Shown piece after piece: positions 20,500-29,843 of a stretch of 64,000 nucleotides of DNA (positions are counted from its first letter, which is position 1; the number at the start of each line of letters is the position of its first letter). Under the pieces are notes generated by a model, which made no database searches, was not told the origin of the DNA, and worked only from the letters and a program-made list of their open reading frames with translations. Source of the DNA: Kitasatospora aureofaciens (GTDB lineage: Bacteria > Actinomycetota > Actinomycetes > Streptomycetales > Streptomycetaceae); NCBI RefSeq assembly GCF_001188955.3, contig NZ_JPRF03000013.1, positions 164,237 through 228,236 on the forward strand, written 5' to 3'. The translations under genes were made by a program, and so were the position numbers.

Positions 20500-20876
20500 G
20501 TCGTCCCCTTCCGATGTCCCCCCACGGAGCGACCGCGGGCAGTCTCCAGCCTATCCACCCCGGGGGCCGGTCGACTGCCGTCCGTGAATATCCGTGAACA
20601 TTCCGTGGAGCAACCGCCGGTCGCCTGGTAGAAGGGGCGCACCGACCCGCCCGGCCCGCGCCCCCGCCCCGCGCGGCCCGCGCCCTCGGCCCGCGCGACC
20701 CGTGCCCGCGACCTGCGACCTGCGACCCCGGCCCGCATGAGCCGGGCCCCCCGGAACGCCCGACGGGCCCCTCCCCCACTGCCCGGGGGGGAGGGGCTCG
20801 TCGGGCGGCCGCCGGGGTGCGGGCCCCGGCGGCCGTGAGGGTGCGGACGGATGGTCCGGTGAGGGCTTCCGGGGCG
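20500..20876. other. Intergenic region between catalase and IclR gene
   Basis: 377 bases without a supported gene. The left part should hold the IclR-gene promoter; the middle (20640-20750) is a low-complexity run of GCCCGCG-like words; the right part holds the catalase terminator hairpins. Confidence 0.6.
20767..20835 (-). terminator. Tandem hairpins after catalase
   Basis: Two stem-loops: GCCCCTCCCCC paired with 20787-20797, and a perfect 12-base stem CGGCCGCCGGGG with a 6-base loop at 20806-20835. The second is 41 bases after the katA stop and is the better terminator candidate. Confidence 0.65.
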
Positions 20877-22337
20877 TCAGCCCTCGTCGCCCGCGCGGAG
20901 CCTGGCGACGGCCGCCTCGAGCCGCGCGCCGTACTCCTCGTCGGCGGCGTGGAAGTGGGCGAGGTTCTTCTCGACCACGTCGTCCCGGGCGACCTGCGAC
21001 AGGGAGCCCGCGATGTTGTTGATCAGGCGGGTCTTCTCGCCCTCCGACATCAGCCGGTACAGCTCGCCGGCCTGGAAGAAGTCGTCGTCCTTGGTGTGGG
21101 CCGGCGTGGTGTAGGTGCCGGTGTGGCCGTCCAGCTTGAGCGGCGCGGCGAGCGCGCCGTCGGTCTGGACCGGGCCGTCGTACGAGTTGGGCTCGTAGTT
21201 CTTGCCGCGGCCGGCCGGGTTGAGCGCGTTGTGGCCGTCGCGCCCGTAGTTGTTGGCCTCGGTGGCGCGCGGGGCGTTCACCGGCAGCTGGGTGTGGTTG
21301 ACCCCGAGGCGGTAGCGCTGGGCGTCGGCGTAGGCGAACAGCCGGCCCTGGAGCATCTTGTCCGGGGACGGGCCGATGCCGGGCACGAAGTTGTTCGGCG
21401 AGAACGCGGACTGCTCGACCTCGGCGAAGACGTTCTCCGGGTTCCGGTTGAGCACCAGGCGGCCGACCTTGACCAGCGGGTAGTCGGCGTGCGGCCACAC
21501 CTTGGTGAGGTCGAAGGGGTTGAAGCGGTAGTCCGCGGCCTCGGCGACGGGCATCAGCTGGACGTAGAGGGTCCAGGACGGGAACACCCCGCGCTCGATG
21601 GCCTGGTGGAGGTCGCGCTGGTGCGAGTCGGCGTCGGCGCCGAGCACCTCGGCGGCCTGGTCGCCGTCCAGGCTGCGGATGCCCTGGTTGGTCTTGAAGT
21701 GGTACTTCACCCAGTAGGCCTCGCCCTCGGCGTTGACCCACTGGTAGGTGTGCGAGCCGTAGCCGTTCATGTGGCGGTACGAGGCCGGGATGCCGCGGTC
21801 GCCGAAGAGCCAGGTGATCTGGTGGGTCGAGGCCGGCGAGTGGGCCCAGAAGTCCCAGACGTTGTCCGCCTCCTGCACGCCGGTGTACGGGTCGCGCTTC
21901 TGCGAGTGGATGAAGTCGGGGAACTTGATCGGGTCCTTGATGAAGAACACCGGGGTGTTGTTGCCGACGAGGTCGTAGTTGCCCTCCTCGGTGTAGAACT
22001 TCACCGCGAAGCCGCGCGGGTCGCGCACCGCGTCGCCGGCGCCCAGGTTGCCGGCCACGGTGGAGAAGCGCAGGAAGAGTTCGGTGCGCTTGCCGACCTC
22101 GGACAGGAAGGCCGCCCGGGTGTACTTCGACACCTCGTCGGTGACCTCGAAGTAGCCGTACGCGCCGGAGCCGCGGGCGTGCACCACGCGCTCCGGGATG
22201 CGCTCGCGGTTGAAGCGGGCGAGCTTCTCCAGCAGGTGCTGGTCCTGGAGCAGCAGCGGGCCGTACTCACCGGCCGAGGCCGAGTTCTGGTTGTCGGCGA
22301 CCGGGGCGCCGGACTCCGTGGTCAGGGTCTTGGACAT
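20877..22337 (-). CDS. katA: Monofunctional heme catalase
   Basis: Decomposes hydrogen peroxide to water and oxygen. 486 residues, the small-subunit (clade 3) length. Catalytic His53 in VVHARG, Asn126 in VGNNTPVFF, the [17 protein letters not shown] family block and the proximal heme-binding Tyr in [10 protein letters not shown] are all present. AAGGA precedes the ATG. Placed next to allantoicase within the purine island, it is well suited to remove H2O2 from uricase. It has 103 bases and a possible own promoter between it and alc. Confidence 0.95.
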   Translation of the reverse strand: MSKTLTTESGAPVADNQNSASAGEYGPLLLQDQHLLEKLARFNRERIPERVVHARGSGAYGYFEVTDEVSKYTRAAFLSEVGKRTELFLRFSTVAGNLGAGDAVRDPRGFAVKFYTEEGNYDLVGNNTPVFFIKDPIKFPDFIHSQKRDPYTGVQEADNVWDFWAHSPASTHQITWLFGDRGIPASYRHMNGYGSHTYQWVNAEGEAYWVKYHFKTNQGIRSLDGDQAAEVLGADADSHQRDLHQAIERGVFPSWTLYVQLMPVAEAADYRFNPFDLTKVWPHADYPLVKVGRLVLNRNPENVFAEVEQSAFSPNNFVPGIGPSPDKMLQGRLFAYADAQRYRLGVNHTQLPVNAPRATEANNYGRDGHNALNPAGRGKNYEPNSYDGPVQTDGALAAPLKLDGHTGTYTTPAHTKDDDFFQAGELYRLMSEGEKTRLINNIAGSLSQVARDDVVEKNLAHFHAADEEYGARLEAAVARLRAGDEG

Positions 22338-22440
22338 GGAGGGTCCTTCGGGTGTCGATAAGGCGGTGCGTGGAGAGGTGGAGCGGGCGCGCGAGCCCCG
22401 ACCCGGGAGACGGGCCCCGGGCCAGGCCGTAAGACAGGCC

Positions 22441-23670
22441 CTAGACGCCCAGCAGGCGCCACAGCGCCGAGCGGCGGCGGGCGGAGTGCTCGCCGTCCGG
22501 GCCGTCGGCCGGCTGGAGGGCGGCGGCCAGCGCGTCGGCCTCCTCGGAGGTCAGGCCGGCGTCGGCGAGGGCGGCCGCGGCCTCGGCGGCCGGGACCGCG
22601 TTGAACCAGCGCAGTGCGAGGGCCGCGCGGCCGGCCTCGGTGAGGCGGCCGGTGAGCCGCAGGCGGGCGAGGCCGCCGTCCGGGTAGACGTTGATCCGCA
22701 CGTGGGTCACCGGGCGGCCGACGTCGAGCCGGAAGCGGTGCCGGGTGTCGGGCTGCAGGCGGGTCCGGGGAAGGATCTCGAACCACTCACCGTCGGCCGG
22801 TGTCTGTGAAGTCGCAGCCTGCCCGGTCGAGGCGTCGAAGCCGATCAGGTCGGCCCAGCCGGGGGCGTTGGCGACGAAGTGGGTGGTGTCCACCTCGGCG
22901 GCCAGGACCTCGCCGCCCCCGGCCAGGGCGATCTGCACCCAGTCGTTGGCCTTGTCGCGCCGACGCCGGGTCTCCCAGCCCTCGCCCATGACGGAGGCGC
23001 GACCGGGAGCGTTCAGGTTGTGCGGGGAGGAGAAGTAGCGGTCGGACGCCGCCTCGGCCACGCCGCCGTACTCCTGGGCGGCCAGGTCGAAGGTGAGGCC
23101 GTCCAGTTCGCGCGGGTCGGGCAGCACCTCACCGTGCACCCGCAGCCGGGCGACGCCGCCGTCCGGGAAGATGCTGAGCCGCACGTGGGTGTAGCGGGTG
23201 TCGTCCTGGACGGCGAACTCGTGGGCGGTGTCGCCCCGGAGCGGGGTGCGCGGCACGATGACGGTCCACTCGGCGTCCTGCAGTTCCTCGGGCGAGGGGT
23301 GCCCGGGGACGGAGGCCGCCTCGACCGAGGCGCTCTCCGGGTAGTTGCCGGTGAAGTGGGCGGTGTCGACGATCACGCCGCGGATCACGCCGCCGACGCC
23401 GAGCCGCACGATCGTCCAGTCGTGGTCCTGGTCGGTGGGGTGCGGCTGTTCGGCGGAGACGCCGCGGCGGCGCTTGGACTCCCAGCCGTCCATGATCTGG
23501 CCCTTGTGGCCGAAGGTGTGCGGGCGGAACTCGGCCGGCTTGGCCACCAGCAGGTTCTCGGCGTCCGCGAAGGTGTCCTCGTTGGTGGCGACGACGCCCG
23601 CGCCGAGCAGTCGGGAGGCCAGGTTGACCAGCTCGGTGAAGGGAGCGCTCGGGGTGTCGGCAGTGGTCAC
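22441..23670 (-). CDS. alc: Allantoicase
   Basis: Hydrolyses allantoate to ureidoglycolate and urea. 409 residues with two repeated allantoicase domains: the first has GWESKRRR and [10 protein letters not shown], the second GWETRRRRD and [10 protein letters not shown], each with an [22 protein letters not shown] block. The GTG start at 23670 has GAGGAG five bases upstream; longer open reading upstream is low-complexity. It follows allantoinase by 79 bases on the same strand, in pathway order. An allantoicase route implies ureidoglycolate lyase or hydrolase elsewhere. Confidence 0.95.
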   Translation of the reverse strand: MTTADTPSAPFTELVNLASRLLGAGVVATNEDTFADAENLLVAKPAEFRPHTFGHKGQIMDGWESKRRRGVSAEQPHPTDQDHDWTIVRLGVGGVIRGVIVDTAHFTGNYPESASVEAASVPGHPSPEELQDAEWTVIVPRTPLRGDTAHEFAVQDDTRYTHVRLSIFPDGGVARLRVHGEVLPDPRELDGLTFDLAAQEYGGVAEAASDRYFSSPHNLNAPGRASVMGEGWETRRRRDKANDWVQIALAGGGEVLAAEVDTTHFVANAPGWADLIGFDASTGQAATSQTPADGEWFEILPRTRLQPDTRHRFRLDVGRPVTHVRINVYPDGGLARLRLTGRLTEAGRAALALRWFNAVPAAEAAAALADAGLTSEEADALAAALQPADGPDGEHSARRRSALWRLLGV

Positions 23671-23749
23671 TGACTCTCCTCGGAAGACGTGTCGGTTCAG
23701 AAGGCGGTGCCGGCTCGGTCGCCGCTCCGGGTCGGGAAGCGGCGCCGGC

Positions 23750-25129
23750 TCAGGAGGCTTTTTCGGGGCGGGAGTCGGCGGGGCGGGTGAGCTGGCGCCC
23801 GAAGGGCTCGGCGCCGGTGTCCACCGCGCGGCCGCGCAGCCAGGTGGTGCGGACGGCACCGGTCAACGTCCTTCCCGCGTACGGGGTCACCGGGTTGCGG
23901 TGATGCAACTCACCTGCGTGGACGGAGAATTCGCCGTCGGGGTCGAAGGCCACCAGGTCGGCGTCGCAGCCGGGCGCGATGGCGCCCTTGGTGCCGGTGA
24001 GGCCGACCAGTTCGGCCGGTCCGGTGGACATCCAGCGCACCACGTCGGCCAGGGTGTGACCGCGGCGGCGGGCCTCGGTCCAGACGGCGGGCAGGCCCAG
24101 CTGCAGCGAGGCGATGCCGCCCCAGGCGGCCGCGAAGTCGCCGCTGCCGCCGTACTCGGGCAGCAGCTTGAGGTCGGGGGTGGACGGCGAGTGGTCGGAG
24201 ACGACGGCGATGAACTCTCCGTCGGCCAGAGCCTCCCAGAGCGCGTCCCGGTTCGCCTCGTCGCGGATCGGCGGGCAGCACTTGAAGGCGGTGTCGCCGT
24301 CCGGCACCTGCTCGGCGGCGAGGGTCAGGTAGTGCGGACAGGTCTCCGCGGTCACCCGTACGCCCTCCTCGCGCGCCCGCCGCAGCAGCGGCAGCACGGC
24401 GGCCGAGGAAACGTGCAGGATGTGCACCCGGGCGCCGGTGCGCCGGGCCGTGCGGAGCAGGTGGGCGACCGCCGCGGTCTCCGCGCCGGGCGGGCGGGAG
24501 GCGAGGAAGTCCCGGTAGTGGACGCCGGGTTGCTGCGGTGCGGCGGCGAGCACGGCCGGGTCCTCGGCGTGGATGATCGCCAGTGCCCCGATCCGGGCCT
24601 GCTCGGCCAGGGCGGCCTCCAGGTCGGCGGCCTCGACGTGCGGGAACTCGTCGACGCCGGAGGGGGCGAGGAAGCTCTTGAAGCCGAACACGCCTGCCCG
24701 GTGCAGGGGTTCGAGGTCGGCGACGTTGCCGGGGACGGCCCCGCCCCAGAAGCCGAGGTCGACCCATGCCTGGCCCTCGGCGGTCTTCCGCTTGACGGCC
24801 AGCCCGTCGACCGTGGTGGTGGGCGGGATCGAGTTGAGCGGCATGTCGATGATCGTGGTGACGCCGCCGGCCGCGGCGGCCCGGGTGGCGGTGGCGAAGC
24901 CCTCCCACTCGGTGCGGCCGGGCTCGTTGACGTGCACGTGGGTGTCGACCAGGCCGGGCAGCAGGGCGGTGTCGCCGAGGTCGACGAGCTCGCCGTCGCC
25001 GACCACCAGCGATCCGTGGGCGGCGACCTGCTCGATCCTCCCGTCCCGGATCAGCACGTCCGCGGGGCGCTCACCGGTGGGCAGCACCGCCCGGCGGGAG
25101 CGGATCACCGCTGGCTGGCTGAACGGCAT
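23750..25129 (-). CDS. allB: Allantoinase
   Basis: Amidohydrolase that opens allantoin to allantoate. 459 residues, normal length. Dinuclear metal ligands are visible: His64 and His66 in [10 protein letters not shown], the carboxylated Lys151 in GFKSF, His187, His239 and Asp312 in VSDHSP. GGAGG lies five bases before the ATG at 25129. First gene of the allB-alc unit; a degenerate copy of the AllR-type operator lies about 135 bases upstream. Confidence 0.96.
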   Translation of the reverse strand: MPFSQPAVIRSRRAVLPTGERPADVLIRDGRIEQVAAHGSLVVGDGELVDLGDTALLPGLVDTHVHVNEPGRTEWEGFATATRAAAAGGVTTIIDMPLNSIPPTTTVDGLAVKRKTAEGQAWVDLGFWGGAVPGNVADLEPLHRAGVFGFKSFLAPSGVDEFPHVEAADLEAALAEQARIGALAIIHAEDPAVLAAAPQQPGVHYRDFLASRPPGAETAAVAHLLRTARRTGARVHILHVSSAAVLPLLRRAREEGVRVTAETCPHYLTLAAEQVPDGDTAFKCCPPIRDEANRDALWEALADGEFIAVVSDHSPSTPDLKLLPEYGGSGDFAAAWGGIASLQLGLPAVWTEARRRGHTLADVVRWMSTGPAELVGLTGTKGAIAPGCDADLVAFDPDGEFSVHAGELHHRNPVTPYAGRTLTGAVRTTWLRGRAVDTGAEPFGRQLTRPADSRPEKAS

Positions 25130-25261
25130 GGGGACCTCCGAAACCTGGAACTGGGGGGATGGGGGTACGCGGGGACACACCGGACCACACGGCCCGGGGA
25201 GGCGCTCGCGGGTGGTCGGAGTGGGTGGGAACCGAAGGATTGCCGGGAGCCTAGGGCCGCC

Positions 25262-25278
25262 TTCAACAAAACGTCAAT
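25262..25278. promoter_or_regulatory. Degenerate AllR-type operator upstream of allB
   Basis: TTCAAC-AAAAC-GTCAAT: perfect left half and 3 of 6 matches in the right half of TTCAAC-N5-GTTGAA. It lies between allB and the glycerate kinase gene, about 135 bases before the allB start, in an AT-richer patch. Confidence 0.5.
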
Positions 25279-25296
25279 GGAGGAACGTACGAGGGA

Positions 25297-26439
25297 TCAG
25301 GCCGGCAGAAGCGCTCCGGCCAGCTGCTCCCCCGCCACCTCGGCCAGCTCACCGGCCCTGGTCATGCTGTCCCCCGGCTGCTCGGCCAGGTCGGTGAGCG
25401 CGATCGCGGCGGTGAAGCCGGCCGCCCGCCACTCGGGCTCGGACAGCTCCAGCCGACCCGCCACGGCGGCCACCCGAACCCCCGCCCGAGCAGCCGCCGC
25501 GGCGACTCCGGCGGGGGCCTTGCCGTGGAGCGTCTGTGCGTCCAGGCAGCCCTCGCCGGTGACGACGAGACGTGCCCCACGCACGGCCTCGTCGAAACCC
25601 AGCAGTTCGAGCAGCAGCTCGATACCGGGTCGCATGGTGGCGCCGAGCAGTGCGAGGGCGGCGAAGCCCACCCCGCCCGCGGCCCCGGCGCCGGGGGCCT
25701 GCCGCACGTCGCGTCCGGTGACCGCGGCCACCTGGTCGGCGAAGCGGGTCAGCCCCTCCTCCAGGACCACCAGGTCGTCGCCGTCGGCCCCCTTCTGCGG
25801 GCCGTACACGGCGGTGGCGCCGCGCGGTCCGAGCAGCGGGTTGTCCACGTCGCAGGCGACCACGACCTCGACGCCGGTCAGCAGACCGGCCAGCGGCCCG
25901 AGCTCGATCCGCTCCAGGCGGCGCAACGCGGCGCCACCGGGCGGCAGTTCGACGTCGTCGGCGTCCCGCAGGCTGACTCCGAGCGCCTGCACCATGCCGG
26001 CGCCGCCGTCCGTGCAGGCGCTGCCGCCGAGGCCGAGGACGATCCGCTTGGCGCCCCTGGACACCGCCCGGCCGATCAGCTGGCCGACGCCGTAGGAGCC
26101 GGCCGCGAGCGGGGCGGTCCGGCCGCCGGGCAGCCGGGCGAGGCCGGAGGCCTGGGCCAGCTCGACCACGGCGGTGTCGCCGCGGACGGCGAGCGCGGCG
26201 TCCACCGGCAGACCGGTCGGACCGGCCACCTTGGCCGGGACGCGGTCGAAGCCGGCCGCGAGCGCCGCGGCCAGGGTGCCCTCGCCGCCGTCGGCGACGG
26301 GCAGTTCGCGCACCTCGGTGCCGGGCGCGGCGCGCCTGATGCCGGCGGCGATCCGGGCGGCGACCTCGGCACCCTCGAGGGTGCCCTTGAACTTGTCCGG
26401 CGCTACGACCACGTGACCCTGGTGGGGGGTGGGGGGCAT
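25297..26439 (-). CDS. glxK: Glycerate kinase (type I, GarK/GlxK)
   Basis: Phosphorylates D-glycerate, feeding glyoxylate-derived carbon into glycolysis. 380 residues with family blocks PDKFKGTL at 14-21, PVADGGEGT near 47-55, LGLGGSACTDGGAGM near 134-148 and TGEGCLDAQTLHGKAP near 297-312. A GAGGA site lies before the ATG. Downstream of glxR and hyi on the same strand but separated by 466 bases, so it may have its own promoter. Final step of the glyoxylate-glycerate branch. Confidence 0.94.
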   Translation of the reverse strand: MPPTPHQGHVVVAPDKFKGTLEGAEVAARIAAGIRRAAPGTEVRELPVADGGEGTLAAALAAGFDRVPAKVAGPTGLPVDAALAVRGDTAVVELAQASGLARLPGGRTAPLAAGSYGVGQLIGRAVSRGAKRIVLGLGGSACTDGGAGMVQALGVSLRDADDVELPPGGAALRRLERIELGPLAGLLTGVEVVVACDVDNPLLGPRGATAVYGPQKGADGDDLVVLEEGLTRFADQVAAVTGRDVRQAPGAGAAGGVGFAALALLGATMRPGIELLLELLGFDEAVRGARLVVTGEGCLDAQTLHGKAPAGVAAAAARAGVRVAAVAGRLELSEPEWRAAGFTAAIALTDLAEQPGDSMTRAGELAEVAGEQLAGALLPA

Positions 26440-26905
26440 CGGTGGTCCTCACTTCCGTACGGGGTCTGGCGGTGGTTCGACAAGCATGTGTCCGGTGGCC
26501 CGGGGAACGCGACCCCCGCCCGGGTGGTGCGGCCAGGGCCGCGGAGGTGCGGCGCGGGCCGCGGAGGTGCGGCGCCCCCTCCCCGCCGTTCCCCTCGTCC
26601 CGCTTCCGACGTACGAGGGGCTCCCCTCGGCGGGGAGGGGGCCGGGCGACACGCAACAGGCACGACCGAAGTGCCCCCGGGGGAGGGTGTGCGCGTCACC
26701 GGCTTGGGTCGACCGGCGGGCGGGCGGATGAGCCCCTGCCCGCACGCCGGTCGGGCCTGGCCTCCTGGCGGCGCGGGCACGACCGGATCAGGTACACGCC
26801 GCCAGGAGGAGTCTGTCGGGGCGCCGGGGCCCCTTCGTCACTTGACCGCGCGGGTCGGTTGAGCCCGCGGGTCAGTTGACCGCGTGGGTCAGTTGACCTC
26901 GCGGG
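26440..26905. other. Intergenic region between glxR and glycerate kinase
   Basis: 466 bases with no supported gene. It holds the tandem 17-base repeats next to glxR, the hairpin at 26761-26809, and a direct repeat of GGGCCGCGGAGGTGCGGCG at about 26536 and 26556. A promoter for glycerate kinase may lie at its left end. Confidence 0.6.
26761..26809 (-). terminator. Hairpin after glxR
   Basis: CCTCCTGGCGGCG and its perfect 13-base complement around a 23-base loop, about 100 bases after the glxR stop. No T-tract; it may also act as an RNA structure upstream of glycerate kinase. Confidence 0.5.
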
Positions 26906-26921
26906 TCACTTGACCTCGCGG
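26837..26921. repeat. Five tandem 17-bp repeats running out of the glxR 3' end
   Basis: Five contiguous 17-base units begin at 26837, 26854, 26871, 26888 and 26905, consensus GTCACTTGACCTCGCGG with few changes. The last unit is the end of glxR itself (codons for REVK and the stop), so the array looks like tandem duplication of the gene's terminal bases into the spacer. The period is not a multiple of three. Confidence 0.85.
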
Positions 26922-27799
26922 CCGGAGAGCCGCTCGACGCCGCGCAGCAGCGCCGAGTGGTCGAGCGGGCCGTCGCCGTTGGCCCGGGCGGAGGCGACCA
27001 GCTGGGCCACCACGGCGCCGACCGGCAGCGCGGCGCCCACGGCACGGGCGGCGTCGGTGACGATGCCCATGTCCTTGTGGTGCAGGTCGATCCGGAAGCC
27101 GGGGGCGAACTCGCGGTTGAGCATGTTCGCCTTCTTGCGGTTGAGCACGGTGGAGCCGGCCAGGCCGCCGCCGAGCACGTCCAGCGCGGCGGCGAGGTCG
27201 ACGCCGGCATTCTCCAGGAACACCACGGCCTCGGCGAGCACCTGGATGTTGACCGCGACGATCAGCTGGTTGGCGGCCTTGACGGTCTGGCCGGCGCCGT
27301 CCGGGCCGACGTGGACGACCGTGGTGCCCAGCGCGTCGAACAGCGGCTTGGCCTCGGCGAAGTCCGCCGCCTCGCCACCGACCATGATCGACAGCACCGC
27401 CTCGATCGCGCCGGCCTCGCCTCCGGAGACCGGGGCGTCCAGGGTGCGCACGCCCTTCTCGCGGGCGGCCTTGCCGACCTTGATGGAGGTCTGCGGGGTG
27501 ATCGAGGACATGTCGATCACGAGGGTGCCCGCGCCGACGTTCTCCAGGACACCGCCCTCGCCGAGGATGACCGCCTCGACGTGCGGGTCGGCCGGGACCA
27601 TGGTGATGACGACCTCGGCGTCCTTCACCGCGTCCGCGATGCTGGCGGCGCCGTGGCCACCGGCCGCGACCACGGTGTCGATCGAGGCCTGGGAGAGGTC
27701 GAAGCCGGTCACGTGGTGGCCGGCCTTGACCAGGTTGACGGCCATGGGCTTGCCCATGATGCCGAGGCCGACGAAGGCAATCTTGCGGGAGGCGCTCAT
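26906..27799 (-). CDS. glxR: 2-hydroxy-3-oxopropionate (tartronate semialdehyde) reductase
   Basis: NAD(P)H-dependent reduction of tartronate semialdehyde to D-glycerate. 297 residues of the beta-hydroxyacid dehydrogenase family: N-terminal Rossmann GLGIMGKPMA at 11-20, DAPVSGGEAGA near 120-130 and the catalytic Lys in KAANQLIV near 172. AAGGA precedes the ATG. It follows hyi by 132 bases on the same strand. It needs glyoxylate carboligase to supply its substrate, and that gene is not in this window. Confidence 0.95.
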   Translation of the reverse strand: MSASRKIAFVGLGIMGKPMAVNLVKAGHHVTGFDLSQASIDTVVAAGGHGAASIADAVKDAEVVITMVPADPHVEAVILGEGGVLENVGAGTLVIDMSSITPQTSIKVGKAAREKGVRTLDAPVSGGEAGAIEAVLSIMVGGEAADFAEAKPLFDALGTTVVHVGPDGAGQTVKAANQLIVAVNIQVLAEAVVFLENAGVDLAAALDVLGGGLAGSTVLNRKKANMLNREFAPGFRIDLHHKDMGIVTDAARAVGAALPVGAVVAQLVASARANGDGPLDHSALLRGVERLSGREVK

Positions 27800-27871
27800 C
27801 GCGTCGGGTTCCTTACGTGTGCGGGTGGGAGGGGTGGCTTTCCGGCGGCCGTCGGGCGCCGCGCTGCGGGG

Positions 27872-27932
27872 GCTGCCGGACCGCCTGGGCTGCCGGACTG
27901 CCGGACTGCCGGGACTGCCGGACCGCCTGGGC
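27872..27932. repeat. Direct repeats CTGCCGGACCGCCTGGGCT in hyi-glxR spacer
   Basis: The 19-base word occurs at about 27872 and again at about 27914, with shorter CTGCCGGA words between them. The second copy runs up to the hyi stop codon. Confidence 0.7.
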
Positions 27933-28774
27933 TAGCGGGCCGCGCGCAGCTCGCGCGGCAGCCAGCCGAAGCTGTCCGCACTGACGCCGGTGGAGGGGCG
28001 GTACTCCAGGCCGATCGAGCCCGTGTAGCCCGCGGCGCTGAGCCGGGCGAAGAGGTCCTCGAAGTCCAGCTCGCCGGTGCCGGGCTCGTTGCGGCCCGGG
28101 TTGTCGGCGATCTGCACGTGGCCGATCCGGTCGGCGTAGGTGTCGATCACCGCCGCCAGGTCCTCGCCGTTCTTGGCCAGGTGGTACAGATCGCAGAGGA
28201 ACTTGGCGTTCCCCAGGCCGGTGGCGGCGTTGACCTTGTCGACCACGTCGACCGCGGCGGCCGCGGAGACCAGCGGGTAGTCCGGCGACTCGGCCTTGTT
28301 GAGGGCCTCGATCAGCAGGATCGCGCCGATCCCGTGCGCCGCCTCGGCGGCGAGCACCAGGTTCTCCAGCGCGAGCGCGTCCTGCTCGGCCGGCTCGACG
28401 CCCTCGATCCGGTTGCCGTACAGCGCGTTGAGCGCGGTGGCGCCGAGCGAGGCGGCGAGTTCCGCGGCGACCGGGACGTTGGCGCGGAACCGGTCCCGCT
28501 CGGACGGGACCGAGACGGTGCCCCGGGCGCCCCGGCTCAGGTCGTCCAGGAAGTTCAGGCCGGCGAGCCGGACGCCCGCCTCACCGAACGCCTTGCGCAG
28601 CGCGTCCAGTTCGGCCTGGCTCGGGGTGTGCTCGGTGCCGAAGGGCCACCAGAGCTCGGCGGCCGTGAAGCCGGCCGCGGCCGCGGCCGCGGGTCGCTCC
28701 AGCAGCGGGAGTTCGCCGAACAGTATCGACAGGTTGACCGTGAAGCTGTGCTTGGCAGCCGCCGTCACGTCCAT
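27932..28774 (-). CDS. hyi: Hydroxypyruvate isomerase
   Basis: Interconverts hydroxypyruvate and tartronate semialdehyde. 280 residues with the xylose-isomerase-like TIM barrel: an N-terminal FTVNLSILF, the IEALN motif near 155, CDLYH near 190, GHVQIADNPGRNEPGTG near 217-233, and IGLEYRP with the second catalytic Glu. The ATG at 28774 follows GAGAGG; a GTG one codon upstream is an alternative. First gene of the hyi-glxR unit, and its upstream region carries the AllR-type operator at 28878-28894. Confidence 0.93.
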   Translation of the reverse strand: MDVTAAAKHSFTVNLSILFGELPLLERPAAAAAAGFTAAELWWPFGTEHTPSQAELDALRKAFGEAGVRLAGLNFLDDLSRGARGTVSVPSERDRFRANVPVAAELAASLGATALNALYGNRIEGVEPAEQDALALENLVLAAEAAHGIGAILLIEALNKAESPDYPLVSAAAAVDVVDKVNAATGLGNAKFLCDLYHLAKNGEDLAAVIDTYADRIGHVQIADNPGRNEPGTGELDFEDLFARLSAAGYTGSIGLEYRPSTGVSADSFGWLPRELRAAR

Positions 28775-28877
28775 CACCTCTCACTCTCTCTTCCTTCATC
28801 CGCAACTTCCACGATCCGGAAGAGGGATTCTGTGTGGTGGAAGCATCTCCGGCCCGGCGAGGCAGTGTCAAGGCTGT

Positions 28878-28894
28878 CGCAACATTTTGTTGAA
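28878..28894. promoter_or_regulatory. AllR-type operator, hyi / 28985 divergent region
   Basis: CGCAAC-ATTTT-GTTGAA: perfect right half and four of six in the left half of the TTCAAC-N5-GTTGAA palindrome. It lies about 105 bases before hyi and 90 before the divergent small gene, so it could serve both. Confidence 0.65.
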
Positions 28895-28984
28895 GCGGCC
28901 GGGAGGGGCCCGCCACCAGCACCCCTGGCTGTTCGATCGCCCAGCCCCTGCCCCCGTCCACCCCCCGCTCGATACAGTGAGCAC

Positions 28985-29239
28985 GTGCGATTGATGGTGG
29001 AGTTCACGACAGAACCGTTCGAACTGGACACGTTCCCGGAGCACGCCGCGGCGGCCCGCAAGGTCGTCGACGAGGCCGGCCTGGACGTGTTGGTCGGCCC
29101 CTTCGGAACCGGCGCCGAGGGCGAGGCCGAGCAGGTCCTCGCCGCGGTGACCCGACTGCTCCGGGAGACCCTGGACGCCGGGGCGACCCGGATCTCGGTC
29201 CAGGTCAGCCTGCTGGGCGAGGAGGGCGGTACGCCGTGA
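28985..29239 (+). CDS. Small thiamine-binding-like (UPF0045/MTH1187 fold) protein
   Basis: 84-residue protein starting GTG at 28985. The pattern VEFTTEPF ... VGPFGTGAEG ... AGATRISVQVSL resembles the small thiamine-binding/UPF0045 family (one ferredoxin-like domain with a P-x-GT-x-x-EG motif). No clear ribosome site is seen; an ATG three codons on is possible. Its stop overlaps the next gene's GTG (GTGA), so the two are coupled. It is divergent from hyi across an AllR-type operator. Role in the purine cluster unknown; ligand could be thiamine-related or another small molecule. Confidence 0.7.
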   Translation: MRLMVEFTTEPFELDTFPEHAAAARKVVDEAGLDVLVGPFGTGAEGEAEQVLAAVTRLLRETLDAGATRISVQVSLLGEEGGTP

Positions 29240-29619
29240 CCGAGCAGCACGTGGAACACCCGCTCGCCGCGGCGGTCAAGCCGCTACTGGCCGCGGTCGG
29301 TGCCACGCCCGTCCCGCTGGACGAGGCGAAGGCCGAGGACGTCGTCCTGGAGTGGGAGGGCACCCCGGCCCTGGCCGTCCGGCTGCCGCACCTGAGCAGT
29401 GCGCTGGACCGGCTGCTGGCCGAGATGACCCGGCAGTTCGACGGCCGTCCACTGGCCGAGCTGGACCGCTGGGAGAAGCAGCGGGTGGTCGCCCTCCTGG
29501 AGGAGCGCGGCGCCTTCACCGTCCGCCACGGGGTCGAGACGGTCGCCTCGGCCCTGGGCGTCAGCCGTTTCACCGTGTACAACTACCTGAACCGCCAGGA
29601 CGGCTCGAAGCCCTCCTGA
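29236..29619 (+). CDS. Small helix-turn-helix protein (DauR/YheO-like HTH)
   Basis: 127 residues. The C-terminal 50 resemble the HTH_22 domain of DauR/YheO regulators: LEERGAFTVRHGVETVA then LGVSRFTVYNYLNR. The N-terminal part (1-75) has no recognised sensor domain; the usual PAS-like YheO domain is missing. It is translationally coupled to the small thiamine-binding-like protein, which could act as its sensor. It sits between the glyoxylate genes and the uricase operon, so a local regulatory role is likely but unproven. Confidence 0.75.
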   Translation: MTEQHVEHPLAAAVKPLLAAVGATPVPLDEAKAEDVVLEWEGTPALAVRLPHLSSALDRLLAEMTRQFDGRPLAELDRWEKQRVVALLEERGAFTVRHGVETVASALGVSRFTVYNYLNRQDGSKPS

Positions 29620-29768
29620 GCGACCCCGGGCCGCCCCTGGCGGTCCGCCGACCGGGTGACCCCGCCGGTGCCGAGAAGTCTGGATCGGCGCACGGCGGGG
29701 CACACTTGGCGAATCGCACACGAAAGGGCCCCGCACCGGGGGCCGGTTCAAAACGTAACCACCAACCG

Positions 29769-29785
29769 TTCAACAAACTGTTGAC
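29769..29785. promoter_or_regulatory. AllR-type operator upstream of the uricase operon
   Basis: TTCAAC-AAACT-GTTGAC, eleven of twelve matches to the palindrome TTCAAC-N5-GTTGAA. It lies 59 bases before the OHCU decarboxylase start, in a good position to repress its promoter. Confidence 0.7.
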
Positions 29786-29843
29786 GGCCGGGTGGGGCCG
29801 ATCTAGCTTTTCCGGGTGGCACCACTCTTCAGGAGGTCCACCC

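Noticed and set aside
26440..26836. Overlapping frames of 98-145 codons in the glxR-glycerate kinase spacer
   Set aside because: All are Arg/Pro/Gly-rich, overlap each other on both strands and lack a ribosome site or codon bias typical of the neighbours.
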